Source: Nostoc sp. LPT
GTDB lineage: Bacteria > Cyanobacteriota > Cyanobacteriia > Cyanobacteriales > Nostocaceae
Direction: 5' to 3'
Assembly: GCF_017115165.1 (NCBI RefSeq)
Contig: NZ_JABXKF010000071.1
Location: 1 to 64,000, forward strand
DNA length: 64,000 bases
The notes beneath the pieces were generated by a model. That model had not been told where the DNA came from. It worked only from the letters and a program-made list of their open reading frames with translations, and ran no database searches. This document shows, one piece after another, positions 19,800 to 28,710 of this stretch. Within the stretch, counting starts at the first letter, position 1; every line of letters starts with the position of its first letter. Position numbers and translations under genes: made by a program.

Positions 19800-20597
19800 T
19801 TACGCCGCTACCAACTCCCGACGAACTTGCGGCAGTTCAATCGGAGCAGTTACCCTGGACAGTGCTTCTACAGCCTCCCTGACGCTCCAGTACCGTACTC
19901 CATCGCCGCACCGCCAATAGTAAGTTTTAGGGTCATTTTCCCAGACTTCATCACCGTTTCTGACCTTGAAGAGTATGCCTAAAAACTCACCGTTCAGATA
20001 TACATTGTGAGCCGTCTGGAGGTCAGTCTTGCCGACATAAGTTAGTCGATAGCCGTCTACTGGCGTACACAAGTCTTCTGCACGAGTCCCGCGATATCCA
20101 CAGTTACCGCACCCATGACCTTCGCAGTCTGGACAGATGGCAGCAGGCATATTCCACTTCGGCAGTGTAAAATCCCATTCAGCCAGTGGGGTTAATATTC
20201 GAGCCTTGTGGGAAATATAACAACCAGCATGACCAATTACTTTATCAGGATAGTATTGGATGCTCAACGATAGCCAATCACAATCACCCAACAAGCCAAT
20301 TTTCTCAGAAGCTTGTTTTAATTCCTCATCTTCCTGGTGATTGCACTTTACTGGAGCAGAAAGACTCGCTTTTACCTCTGCAACAGCGCATTTGAAAGAT
20401 TGTTTGTGGTAACGAGCATAGCCGTGGATCATTTTTACCCACACGATATCATCACTGTTGATCCAGATAGTTACTACATCTTCGGGCTTGCACTCTTTTG
20501 AATAGTCCGACTGATTGACGATGGTTGCGATGATTTGGCGATCCTGCGTGGTCAACGGATCTTTTGTTGGCGCAGGGGCTAAACTTTGTGTCATCAT
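19800..20597 (-). CDS. Two-domain accessory protein with DnaJ-like zinc motif
   Basis: The protein has 265 residues. Its N-terminal part (DPLTTQDRQIIATIV to SLSIQYYPDKVIGHAGCY) is clearly homologous to the 199-residue product at 53992-54591 (DPLTSRDRRIIGEII to SFSTKLFQDGRFVGFVGC). Its C-terminal part (VDGYRLTYVGKTD to YWSVREAVEAL) resembles the product at 54689-55108 (IPGYKLVYVNGAC to AAVRLDEFMNV). Between them, about residues 153-170, is CPDCEGHGCGNCGYRGT, a CxxCxGxGCxxC zinc-binding pattern. It therefore looks like a fused form of two separate plasmid genes. The function is unknown. Confidence 0.65.
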   Translation of the reverse strand: MMTQSLAPAPTKDPLTTQDRQIIATIVNQSDYSKECKPEDVVTIWINSDDIVWVKMIHGYARYHKQSFKCAVAEVKASLSAPVKCNHQEDEELKQASEKIGLLGDCDWLSLSIQYYPDKVIGHAGCYISHKARILTPLAEWDFTLPKWNMPAAICPDCEGHGCGNCGYRGTRAEDLCTPVDGYRLTYVGKTDLQTAHNVYLNGEFLGILFKVRNGDEVWENDPKTYYWRCGDGVRYWSVREAVEALSRVTAPIELPQVRRELVAA

Positions 20598-20857
20598 TAG
20601 AAATTGCCTCTTCTTTAAAAGGTTGGGGGCATAGGGGCGATCGCGTAGTTTTCCAGACAGAGCGATCGTCCTATTTATTGGTCATCTTGTTGTGCTGAAG
20701 GCACAACACTCTCAATCTAGATTTGGCGAAGCCTTATAAAAGTATTCCAGGGTAAAGCATATTAACTGATGATCAAAACACCAGACAGCACAAAGCTGTA
20801 GAGAAGATATTGGGATGTTACCGTGTCCTCTGTACAGCCATGTGGAAACTACTTGAA

Positions 20858-20892
20858 AAGGCGATTACATACTGAGGAGTAATAATCGCCTT
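20858..20892. other. Hairpin in the 542-base gap between the 265-residue gene and the XRE gene
   Basis: AAGGCGATTA and TAATCGCCTT are perfect 10-base arms with a 15-base loop. No gene is supported in 20598-21139; the gap otherwise holds this hairpin and the palindromes at its right end. Confidence 0.4.
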
Positions 20893-21108
20893 AATTCTGC
20901 AAAGATTGAAGTTTTTAGAACCAGTTTTTAGACTTGGTGGGTCATCGGAATCATCTCACGGTGGCTTGGCCATTACAAGTTTAAGGCTTCCGGCTGCTAG
21001 TCCCGGCGGCTATTGGTTTCTAATAGTTTTGTTGCTAATTCAATTTGTTTGGTTTGAGTTTTGAGGGCTTCTTTCTTTCTCTGAGAGGCATCGCGCTCAA
21101 TTCCTCTC

Positions 21109-21139
21109 TTGTATATACAATTTACAACATTATGTTGTA
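21109..21139. promoter_or_regulatory. Paired palindromes just after the XRE gene
   Basis: TTGTATATACAA (21109-21120, perfect) and TACAACATTATGTTGTA (21123-21139, 8-base arms) abut. The second begins directly after the XRE stop codon. The half-site TACAACA also occurs in front of the XRE gene (21467-21487), so both may be operators for that regulator, here controlling the next minus-strand genes. Confidence 0.5.
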
Positions 21140-21451
21140 CTATGTCAATAGAGTTTTGCATATTTCTTGTAAACTTTCAGGATTGATTACTAACGCTGGA
21201 AATAACTTCCAAATAGGTACATCAAGCGCATTACAGATAGCAAATGCATCTTCTTTGGAAATTGATTCTGGTCTATTTCCAGGGTTTGCCCATTCAAGGT
21301 TTTGGATAAAAGTATTGCTGCGACCAGCTTTACTCGCTAATTTATCTCGGCTAGTTTTACCCCGTAGTTTTCTCAATCGCTGTGCTGTTTCTTCATCCCA
21401 AGTAAAACGAGATACATAGGACAGTTTCACCAAGCAGACCTCCTCTGTCAT
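21140..21451 (-). CDS. XRE-family helix-turn-helix regulator
   Basis: The protein has 103 residues. The HTH is TAQRLRKLRGKTSRDKLASK followed by AGRSNTFIQNLEWANPGN, the Cro/cI-type arrangement, about residues 22-60. DAFAICNALDVPIWKLFPAL is the usual fourth and fifth helix. The ATG at 21451 has GAGGAGAG upstream; a GTG seven codons on follows a better AGAGGAGG, so a 96-residue form is possible. Like other members it probably represses its own and nearby genes; candidate operators lie on both sides. Confidence 0.85.
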   Translation of the reverse strand: MTEEVCLVKLSYVSRFTWDEETAQRLRKLRGKTSRDKLASKAGRSNTFIQNLEWANPGNRPESISKEDAFAICNALDVPIWKLFPALVINPESLQEICKTLLT

Positions 21452-21466
21452 TTAGCTCTCCTCTAA

Positions 21467-21487
21467 TTTACAACACCAACTTGTGTT
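21467..21487. promoter_or_regulatory. Candidate operator before the XRE gene
   Basis: TTTACAACACCAACTTGTGTT is an imperfect palindrome about 16 bases upstream of the XRE start. It shares the half-site TTTACAACA with 21121-21129. A repressor bound here would cover the probable promoter and ribosome-binding region. Confidence 0.45.
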
Positions 21488-21523
21488 TTTAGAGTTTTTT
21501 GATTACACTGAGGTAGTGATAAT

Positions 21524-21565
21524 GCAAAAGCGATCGCCAGCCAGGAAGCAACGCGATCGCTTTGC
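21524..21565. repeat. HIP1-bearing inverted repeat
   Basis: GCAAAAGCGATCGC and GCGATCGCTTTGC form a near-perfect stem, each arm containing the HIP1 octamer GCGATCGC. It lies in the gap between the XRE gene and the nuclease gene and may act as a terminator or barrier. Confidence 0.45.
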
Positions 21566-21636
21566 CAAACTCATTTACAAAAAGTAAGCCAATTATAATG
21601 CTGACACACTTTTGGTGTGATTCAGAAATCAACCAA

Positions 21637-21714
21637 ATGCCCCAGTCTAGGCAGATAGGCAAATACGCGATACTCAAGGGCTATGTTAATGCCACCCAGA
21701 TGGCTAAAGACTAA
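21637..21714 (+). pseudogene. Possible KilA-N domain fragment, 25 codons
   Basis: The short frame encodes IGKYAILKGYVNATQMAKD. The GYVNATxMAK pattern is like the start of KilA-N DNA-binding domains of phages and cyanobacteria. It stops at once after the motif, so it is probably a remnant. Confidence is low because the match is short. Confidence 0.3.
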
Positions 21715-21844
21715 CCATAAACTTTTGTCAGACTACATAAGACGATAGCTTTATTCTTCCCTTAACAAAGTTTTAGGTATTTCAGCTTACAATTTGTCTG
21801 ACTTCTCTTTCCAAAGGCTGTCCAAAATCTTCTTAAAATCACAT

Positions 21845-22534
21845 TTACCGTTCACATCCAATTCCATCCCCATCTCGGTCAAACCCATGAGGATCGGGTA
21901 GCAGCACTTTAAACCTTCGTTGGCTAATATCTCGGCAATTTAAGTCTGGTGAATTCTTTGGAATGCAAAAACCTGGGTAAGCAGGGTCGCAGTTATTCTG
22001 TTGTTGTCCTTGAGTTGGTACTGAAGTTGCCCGTTGAGCAGCTTTGTGGCGAAAGTCCCAAGGCATCACAGGATTAGACTGGCTCCAAAAAGCTAAACGC
22101 TGTTGTTTAGCGGTGTTTTCACCCTGCAACAAACTATCTTTAGATTCTGGACAGCTTTTTAGATACTGACGATAGATCACAGCCTGTCCCTCTTGCACCA
22201 TCTTGAGATTGACACTGCGATTCTCGACAAATACCTCTGCAACCAGGCGCTTATATTTGTCAGTTTCAATAGCACGTAGGGTAATTCCTTGTCCCACTGG
22301 CAGCAATTGTTTAAGTCTTGCAGATGATTGTTGACCCCAAGGGTTTTGCTTCATCTCTGGTGCATCAATGCAAGCGAGGCGGACAGTCACAGTTTTGTTA
22401 CCCGTTCTCACCCGTATGGTGTCACCATCACCTACGCTTACAACTGTAGCGGTAAGATTGTTGGCAAATACGGGTAACGACATTTGAGCTACAAGCAAAG
22501 CGCCAACACCAATCAAGCGAAATTTAAAAACCAT
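21845..22534 (-). CDS. Secreted staphylococcal-nuclease-like protein with excalibur-type C-terminus
   Basis: The protein has 229 residues. It starts with a signal peptide (FRLIGVGALLVAQMSLPVFA). The SNase/TNase fold follows at about 28-155, with catalytic-type residues in VGDGDTIRVR, VRLACIDAPEMK and DKYKRLVAEVF. The C-terminal 45 residues (CDPAYPGFCIPKNSPDLNC, then DPHGFDRDGDGIGCER) form the cyanobacterial excalibur-like calcium-binding module. It is expected to cleave DNA or RNA outside the cytoplasm with calcium. It stands alone, downstream of a CopG-like gene, in accessory DNA. Confidence 0.85.
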   Translation of the reverse strand: MVFKFRLIGVGALLVAQMSLPVFANNLTATVVSVGDGDTIRVRTGNKTVTVRLACIDAPEMKQNPWGQQSSARLKQLLPVGQGITLRAIETDKYKRLVAEVFVENRSVNLKMVQEGQAVIYRQYLKSCPESKDSLLQGENTAKQQRLAFWSQSNPVMPWDFRHKAAQRATSVPTQGQQQNNCDPAYPGFCIPKNSPDLNCRDISQRRFKVLLPDPHGFDRDGDGIGCER

Positions 22535-22623
22535 TTGTACTAAAAATCACTCTTAACTTCTTTTAGAATTCCCAATTTCAGCCAAGCGATCGCTAGTTAA
22601 ACCACAAATTAGTTTTATGTTTT

Positions 22624-22652
22624 AAAGTAGAAAATATTATCCAGTCTACTTT
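22624..22652. terminator. Hairpin with T-run between the CopG-like and nuclease genes
   Basis: AAAGTAGA and TCTACTTT form an 8-base stem with a 13-base loop, followed by a T-run on the plus strand. It lies just after the CopG-like stop (minus strand) and may end transcription there. Confidence 0.4.
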
Positions 22653-22669
22653 TTTTTTATTCTAGGTTT

Positions 22670-22822
22670 TTACTCTTTATCTTCAGTAGTCACAGAACGA
22701 ATTAATTCCCGGATTACATCGGTTGCTGGTCTGCCAGTCATTGAGCAGTATTTTTCCAGCTTCTCTGCTTCACTTGAGGTGAGATTGATTGTAAGTCGTT
22801 TAGCAGCCCATTTTTTATTCAT
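22670..22822 (-). CDS. CopG-like ribbon-helix-helix protein
   Basis: From the ATG at 22822 the protein has 50 residues; an upstream ATG at 22870 would add 16 residues unlike the family. The beta strand AAKRLTINL and helices SEAEKLEKYC and PATDVIRELIRS follow the CopG/Arc ribbon-helix-helix plan, with Arg-Leu-Thr-Ile in the DNA-contacting strand. Such small proteins are DNA-binding regulators or antitoxins. No toxin gene sits next to it. Confidence 0.65.
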   Translation of the reverse strand: MNKKWAAKRLTINLTSSEAEKLEKYCSMTGRPATDVIRELIRSVTTEDKE

Positions 22823-23214
22823 AATATTAGAAAAGTTTGATTTAGCAACTACTTCTCTAATATCAATCACTTAATATGTTCTTTAACATGGGGCTACCAC
22901 TGGCTTTTAATTTAAGAGATGATAAAGCAAACTAATATGTTTTTGGAAATAATAGTGAGGACGTAAAGTCTATTTCAGAAGATAAAGTTTCAGTCTATTA
23001 AAAACAACAATTATTAAGGCAGTGCCAAGAAAGTATAAAATAACTTAAGACAAAATAAGTACTCTGGTCAAGTAAGTTTTTACCGTTTCTCAAAAAAGCA
23101 TCGCATCGGCAGCATTGTGATATACATCAGCAACCCATTACCACAGCACTCCTGTGGGAGATATTAAAGCGATTGAGGAAGCGATCGCTTGTGATAAAGC
23201 AGTACACTGGTACT

Positions 23215-23562
23215 ATGGCGAAACTTCCAGAGTGCGATAACTGTCTCCTCTATTCACATAACCCCCACCTCGTCTGTGTCGTTCACCCTGATGGGGTAGA
23301 GGGTGAGAGCTGCTTGGACTTTCGACTTGACCCCAACGCCAAAGCAGAGGAGTTATGGCAACCGGAGGGGGCAAGCTACTATAACGGTGAATTAATACTG
23401 CAACCACAACAGCGGTGGACACAACAGCAAAAGCTGGAGTTACTTGATTGGCATCCAATGTTTACTGGTAAGTGTCCCCAGTGCGGTGCATTTTTTGACC
23501 GAGACTACACCTCAAGAGTGCATTGGGATTGTGAGTGTGGTTGGATGGATGATTCAATTTAG
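23215..23562 (+). CDS. Cys-rich accessory protein (CxxC/HPxG motif family)
   Basis: The protein has 115 residues from the ATG at 23215; a TTG at 23173 would extend it by 14. It has two metal-type clusters. The first is CDNCLLYSHNPHLVC, then VVHPDGVEGESC. The second is CPQCGAFFDRDYT, then WDCECGW. The first cluster is the same motif seen in the products at 58049 and 58453 (CKGC, then CAIHPxG and a last Cys). It probably binds zinc or iron; the role is unknown. Confidence 0.55.
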   Translation: MAKLPECDNCLLYSHNPHLVCVVHPDGVEGESCLDFRLDPNAKAEELWQPEGASYYNGELILQPQQRWTQQQKLELLDWHPMFTGKCPQCGAFFDRDYTSRVHWDCECGWMDDSI

Positions 23563-23577
23563 ACCGTTCGCTCTTTC

Positions 23578-23910
23578 TTACTTCCTTGTGCTTAATGCCT
23601 GCTTGCTCAATTGCATCACAAGATTTTGGGGTAATGGGTCTACGACAGCATCGGTCGGCAGAGATTTAATAAAAGCTGTCACCTCTTCCCCAGTTTTATA
23701 TTTCCCTTCACTCCAAGCATCAGCAATCTGTTTCGCTACCCGGTCAGCATCATCAGGGTTAGCATGGGCGGTAATACATTGAATATCATTACCTGTAAAT
23801 GATATCCATGTCTGCCAACGTTTCGTAACTGGGTGCTGCACAATGCCTGTAGTCAGTTCATTGTCCTCAAGCACTGATTTTTTCTTTGACCCACCGAATC
23901 CTTTAAACAT
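23578..23910 (-). CDS. Hypothetical protein, 110 residues
   Basis: I do not recognise the family. It opens MFKGFGGSKKKSVLEDNELT and has a compact alpha/beta pattern: GIVQHPVTKRWQTWISFTGN, then DADRVAKQIADAWSEGKY. It is cytoplasmic, with no membrane segment. It converges with the Cys-rich gene, only 15 bases apart at the stops. Confidence 0.5.
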   Translation of the reverse strand: MFKGFGGSKKKSVLEDNELTTGIVQHPVTKRWQTWISFTGNDIQCITAHANPDDADRVAKQIADAWSEGKYKTGEEVTAFIKSLPTDAVVDPLPQNLVMQLSKQALSTRK

Positions 23911-24602
23911 AGCTGTATTTAGTAAACGCTATTTTAAAATGCCCAAAATCAACACAGCGATCGCTTTAGTAAGCTGCTAACAGTTTTGACTCCATCCAGT
24001 TGTGGGGGATAATCTACGTGCGATTCGTTGATTAGTGAATCACGGTGTAAGCCCGTACATAACTAATCCAACCTGATAGCAGATTACTGTCATCAAAGGT
24101 TGAACTCTCGGTTTGATGTAGGTGCAAGTCCTGCCATTCAGACTCAGAATTGACTCCTTATCTGCCCACACCGAACAAGCTCGGTTCTTGTAGAGTGAAG
24201 CTGGGAACAGGGCGCAATCAGACAGCCGTTACGGGTTGACACTGGCGCTAACAGGGAGTTCCTACGGTGAAACCGGGTCTAGGAAAGCAACTTAATCCCA
24301 AGCAGGGCGTAACACAAAATCCCTGACTTCACTGGAGAATTAATTCCCGCCGCATATAGTTGATGTTAACGGCTAGAGTCAAGGGAATCCAGTAGTTGAA
24401 ATGACCACGCCTAACGGAACTATCAATCTCTCCGAGGGAACGAATAAAAACGATTTGTGAGTCTTGGGGCAGTCGAACCCCCGGTAGGCTAGACGAGAAG
24501 CGGAATTCTCACAAGTCGGGTAGGACAGACCGTAATTGGTCTGAGGTGTTCAGAAAATACAAACTCCAGAAGAGAAAATGATTAGACACAGTGTAAAAAC
24601 TA

Positions 24603-26306
24603 GTGAATCTTGGAAAGCTTTACCGTGGAAGAAATTCCGCCGAAATCTTTTCCGCCTTCACTCATCGCGTATTTAAAGCGGTTCAAGTTGGAGACGAGCG
24701 GAAAGCTAGGTCACTCCAAAAGCTTATTCTAAAATCAACCTCGGCTCGATTTCTTGCAATTAGACTTGTATCTCAGCTAAATGCTGGTAAAAAGACGGCT
24801 GGTATTGATGGTAAGAAATCCCTGTCATTTGAGGAACGCTTCAACCTTGAAGAATTACTGAAAATGAATAGTGGAAATTGGAAGCATCAAGGACTAAGGG
24901 AAATCCCCATCCCCAAAAAGGACGGGACTACCAGAATGCTTAAAATACCCGTAATGAACGACCGAGCCTTGCAAGCGCTAATCAAAATGGCATTAGAGCC
25001 GGAATGGGAAGCGCGATTTGAACCTAACTCATACGGGTTCCGACCTGGGCGCTCATGTCATGATGCGATTAAAGCCATATTTTTATCAATCGCTAAGAAA
25101 AGCAAATACGTGCTTGATGCTGATATCGCAAAGTGTTTCGACCGCATCGACCATGAGGCACTGCTAATAAAATTAAATACATTCCCCACCATCCGCCGAC
25201 AAGTTCGAGCATGGTTGAAAGCAGGAGTGATGGATGGAAAGCAGTTGTTTCCAACATCTGAGGGTACGCCACAAGGCGGGGTAATTTCCCCACTACTGGC
25301 AAATATTGCCCTTCACGGGATGGAAGAACGAATAGATAAGACATTTCCTGAAATGTCGTATACCAGCAGGGAAACTTGGTATCACAAAAAAGGTACAAAG
25401 TTTAGAAGCCCCCGACTTATTCGATACGCCGATGACTTCGTGATTCTTCATGAAGACATAACCGTTGTCCAAAGATGCACAGAGATAATCTCTGAATGGT
25501 TAAAAGACATGGGTTTGGAATTGAAACCTTCAAAAACACGACTAACTCATACGCTAAATGAGTATGAGACAGAAAAACCAGGATTTAACTTTCTCGGTTT
25601 TAACGTAAAGCAGTGGAAAGTGGGTAAATACCACTCAAAACAAGGTTTCAAGACAATCATCACCCCAAGCTCATATAAGCAGAAGATACATTACGACCGA
25701 GTAGCAAGTATCATCGACGACCATAAGGCAGCGCCACAATCGGCGTTAATCAGTAACCTTAATCCGGTAATCACAGGATGGTCAAAATTCTACTCAACCG
25801 TAGTAAGTTCAGTGGTTTATTCCACTCAGGATCATCTCATGTATCTAAAGCTTAGAGCTTGGGCAAAACGCCGCCACAACAAAAAAAATGGTAAATGGTT
25901 GGCAAAAAAATATTGGCAAACCATAGGCGGTAATAATTGGGTATTCGCAAACAAGCAAAAGGGTAAAAACCCGATTCAATTACGTTCACACGCAGAAACA
26001 TCAATAGTTCTATATGTGAAAGTTAATGGCGAAGCCAGTCCTTATGATGGCAACCTAATTTACTGGAGTTCAAGAATGGGGAAACACCCAGAAGTAACTA
26101 AGAGAGTGGCGACACTCTTAAAGAAACAAAAAGGGAAATGTACCCACTGCCAAATGTACTTCCGAGAGTCAGATGTACTGGAGATTGACCACATAACCCC
26201 TAAGAATTTGGGAGGCAAAGACGAATACAAAAATCTTCAGATATTACATAGACACTGCCATGATGAAAAAACAACTGAAGATGGTTCAGTTGTGAAGTAC
26301 ACATGA
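24603..26306 (+). CDS. Group II intron reverse transcriptase/maturase with HNH domain
   Basis: The frame is 567 residues from a GTG at 24603. RT motifs are clear: GRSCHDAIKAIF, the catalytic YADD at about 275-278 in RLIRYADDFVIL, and GTPQGGVISPLLANI. A maturase (X) domain follows. The C-terminus has an HNH nuclease: CTHCQMYFRESD, then EIDHITPKNLGG and LHRHCHDEK. It helps splicing and intron mobility. A second frame from the ATG at 24578 encodes RHSVKTSESWKALPWKKFRR, the usual N-terminus of cyanobacterial intron maturases. It joins the main frame only by a one-base shift near 24655-24662, so the native start is probably frameshifted. Confidence 0.88.
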   Translation: MNLGKLYRGRNSAEIFSAFTHRVFKAVQVGDERKARSLQKLILKSTSARFLAIRLVSQLNAGKKTAGIDGKKSLSFEERFNLEELLKMNSGNWKHQGLREIPIPKKDGTTRMLKIPVMNDRALQALIKMALEPEWEARFEPNSYGFRPGRSCHDAIKAIFLSIAKKSKYVLDADIAKCFDRIDHEALLIKLNTFPTIRRQVRAWLKAGVMDGKQLFPTSEGTPQGGVISPLLANIALHGMEERIDKTFPEMSYTSRETWYHKKGTKFRSPRLIRYADDFVILHEDITVVQRCTEIISEWLKDMGLELKPSKTRLTHTLNEYETEKPGFNFLGFNVKQWKVGKYHSKQGFKTIITPSSYKQKIHYDRVASIIDDHKAAPQSALISNLNPVITGWSKFYSTVVSSVVYSTQDHLMYLKLRAWAKRRHNKKNGKWLAKKYWQTIGGNNWVFANKQKGKNPIQLRSHAETSIVLYVKVNGEASPYDGNLIYWSSRMGKHPEVTKRVATLLKKQKGKCTHCQMYFRESDVLEIDHITPKNLGGKDEYKNLQILHRHCHDEKTTEDGSVVKYT

Positions 26307-26327
26307 CAAATGTGCCAAATCATTGAG

Positions 26328-26361
26328 GAGCCGTGTAATGGGAAACTATTAAGCACGGTTT
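26328..26361 (+). ncRNA. Group II intron domain V
   Basis: The 34-base stem-loop GAGCCGTGTAATGGGAAACT...AAGCACGGTTT matches the highly conserved catalytic domain V: an AGC-type triad region (GAGC), the tetraloop GAAA and the pairing GAGCCGTG/CACGGTTT. Confidence 0.9.
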
Positions 26362-26402
26362 TGAAGACCAACGGGGTTGGTGACAACCTCGTTGAGTCTA
26401 AT

Positions 26403-27491
26403 GCTTCCCAGCAAAAGCCATCAATTACGCAATTGTGGCAAGAGTGCTGGACGGCTGACCCTTATGGTTCCCGATGGATACCTTTGACTTCTGCTTTGGG
26501 GTACAGTACTTTTATCTGTGCAAAGAAAATTCTCTCCGAAAGCGGGTTGTTCATTTTTAAGCCGGACAAGTCGATTCAGGATGGGCGGGAGACGATGAGG
26601 TGGACTGTCAAAAATCTACATGGAAGCAGAATTAAGGATTTTTGGGAAAAAGAGGATTCTGCGAAACGAGAACTAGATGCTGAAAAACGAGAACCAAATG
26701 CTGAAAATACAGAGATGAATGCTGCCTCTGAAAAAATGGGTGCTTTGTATGAAGCATCTATTTTAGGTCAAAGTCAGCCAGAGCAAGGATTCCAGGAAAA
26801 CTCACGAACTGCTCAGGAACACCTCACAAACTCTACAAAAGAGATTGCGAGGTGTATCTCTGACACGCTTACAGGAAATTCACGTGAGGAAAAAACGGCT
26901 CATGCGCCCTTGAGGGGCGCGTCGCCTTCACGTATTGAAAGCGCGTCAGAACTTGAAGAATTGCCTACGGCAATGAACTGCACGACGCTGGCGCTAGTGG
27001 ATGCTGTACCGAGTCAGTCTACTTCGTTGTTGGCTGAAAATCAGGATTGTGGTGTTGAGCAGAAAGGCTGTCATGAAGGTGCTTGTTCCGCCACGCCTGT
27101 CGCTCAGAATGAATTTTCTTCCAAGGAAGCGATCACTAATCAAACACAGGGGCAAGTAGAACAAAGTAATCTCACTTCGTTGTTAGTTGAAAACTCGGTT
27201 TCGGGTGTAGAAATCAAAGCAGTTCATGAGGGTAAAAGTTCCGCCGCACCTGTCGAAAATTCTGAAAAGTGGTCGCATGAGGCGATTGTTGCAAGGGCGA
27301 ATGTACGACCTGTAAGAAGAGAAAAACTGAATCGAGCGGCGAATTCGGGGGAGAATCCGGGCTTTGGCTTCTTGCAAGAGTGTTGGAATGATGATCCGGC
27401 GCTGGTGATAGTGATCAAAAAGCTTTTAGCGAAGTTTCCACAGTGGGGGATTGCGATTGTGGATGGGGTGTTAGTGGATTGGGAGGGGTAG
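26403..27491 (+). pseudogene. Intron-separated 3' part of a plasmid-type gene with internal repeats
   Basis: From the intron end, 362 codons stay open: ASQQKPSITQLWQECWTADP to FPQWGIAIVDGVLVDWEG. They are homologous over their whole length to the 441-residue product at 49794-51119, but the first ~35 codons of that gene (MTATITRPKPKK to IEDMLW) are missing upstream of the intron. Any in-frame start upstream lies in intron RNA. The middle contains decaying repeats of a SLLAENQDCGVE type. Unless a distant exon is trans-spliced, this is a truncated gene. The N-terminal block (DPYGSRWxPLTSALGYSTFI) resembles a winged-helix-like domain; the function is unknown. Confidence 0.65.
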
Positions 27492-27540
27492 CGATCGCCT
27501 ATCATAGAAAGAGATCGCGCTTGAAAGCGAGTTATACCTT

Positions 27541-28119
27541 ATGTCTCTGACAATCAAAGACTTAGAACAATTACAGTCACAGAATCCCGATTGGCAGATG
27601 GAGCTAGTAGAGGGAAACATCATTGTTATGGGGCCATGCGATTATGAATCAGACGAAATTGGTTCTCGCCTGTTAACGTTTCTTAATATTTGGGTCATGC
27701 CTCGCAAGCTAGGCAGAGTTACTGGTTCCAGCGCTGGCTTTATCTTGCCAAGCATCGAAATCGGTGAAACTACGGGCGACCCGGAAAAAAGAAACTTACG
27801 CGCTCCAGATGTTTCATTTGTTCGGGCAGAACGACTCAAGAAAACTCAGCGTGATTTTGTGCAGTTAGTCCCCGATCTGACGGTTGAGGTCAAATCTAAA
27901 AGTGACCGTATCAAACCACTGGAAGAGAAAATTAAACTATTCCTAGAACTTGGTTCTACAGTAGGTATTCTCATTGACCCTGACAAACTTTTAGTTACAG
28001 TTTATCGCCCTAACCAGGAACCAGTTATTTTAAGAGATAACGACAAATTAGTAATACCAGAGTTACTTCCAGGTTGGGAATTAGCTCTAGCAGAATTATG
28101 GCCACCTGAATTTGAATAA
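27541..28119 (+). CDS. Uma2 family (DUF820) putative endonuclease
   Basis: The 192-residue protein has the PD-(D/E)xK-type core of Uma2 proteins: ELVEGNIIVMGP, then RAPDVSFVRAERL and LTVEVKSKSDRI (the Asp and Glu-x-Lys of the active site), followed by LPGWELALAELWP. Uma2 genes occur in many copies in cyanobacteria, often near mobile DNA; the biological role is not settled. Its length is normal. It lies between two fragments of the repeat-bearing gene family, which suggests that it was inserted there or the flanks were rearranged. Confidence 0.85.
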   Translation: MSLTIKDLEQLQSQNPDWQMELVEGNIIVMGPCDYESDEIGSRLLTFLNIWVMPRKLGRVTGSSAGFILPSIEIGETTGDPEKRNLRAPDVSFVRAERLKKTQRDFVQLVPDLTVEVKSKSDRIKPLEEKIKLFLELGSTVGILIDPDKLLVTVYRPNQEPVILRDNDKLVIPELLPGWELALAELWPPEFE

Positions 28120-28164
28120 CTCAATTAGGGATTGAAACAGAGAATAAACGAGGAAAATAAAATT

Positions 28165-28340
28165 GTTCCGCCGCGTCTGTTGCTGAAGATGAAGAATGTT
28201 TAAATTCTGCGATCGTTAATCAAACACAGGGGCAAGTAGAACAAAGTAATTCCGCTTCGTTGTTGGTTGAAAATCAGGATTGTGGTGTTGAAGCGAGGGA
28301 CTGTCATGGAGGTACTTGTTCCGCCGCGCCCGTGTCATTG
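28165..28340 (+). pseudogene. Detached fragment of the SLLAENQDCGVE repeat gene
   Basis: The stretch from TTGTTCCGCCGC to TCCGCCGCGCCC matches the repeat part of the genes at 26403-27491 and 49794-51119. It has the same NQTQGQVEQSN and SLLVENQDCGVEARDCH coding sequence but is broken by stops and lacks the conserved ends. It is a third, non-functional copy. Confidence 0.6.
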
Positions 28341-28710
28341 AGTCAAAGTGAGATATTTGAATGGTTGGATAGAGCAAACTGTGATTTGAACGATAATTTG
28401 ACCAAAGGGACGGGACATACTTCACTCTGCACTAGGACAACATGAAGGTAAGAGCTATAAATAGAGTTCAAAAAACTCAAAACTTAATTACAGCAAGGAA
28501 CATGGTCTTATAGTTCATTTGTACCGTACCGCGATGAGAGAGAAATAAAAATTCAGATTTCAGGCGATCGCTTTATCACTCAATTTTTGGCTAAACATAT
28601 TTTTGAACCATATTGTGGGTATTTTTACCCTGATTTGACCGAAAGTTTAAAATTTAAGGGTTAAATTAGTGTGTCTTGATCTGCATTTTTCACCAAGTCC
28701 AAAAATAAAA

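Larger units (their letters stand above)
24018..26402 (+). mobile_element. Group II intron with maturase
   Basis: The element is about 2385 bases. It starts GTGCGATTCG, the usual bacterial group II 5' end, and holds the maturase frame, a canonical 34-base domain V (26328-26361) and a domain VI hairpin ending AGTCTAAT. The 3' exon begins at GCTTCCCAGC, which lines up exactly with codons ASQQKPS of the intact paralogue at 49794-51119. The 5' exon does not match that paralogue, so the two flanks come from different places (see findings). Confidence 0.85.

Noticed and set aside
26310..26402. Start of the 393-codon frame within intron domains V and VI
   Set aside because: These codons are intron RNA; the homologous protein sequence starts only at the exon edge.
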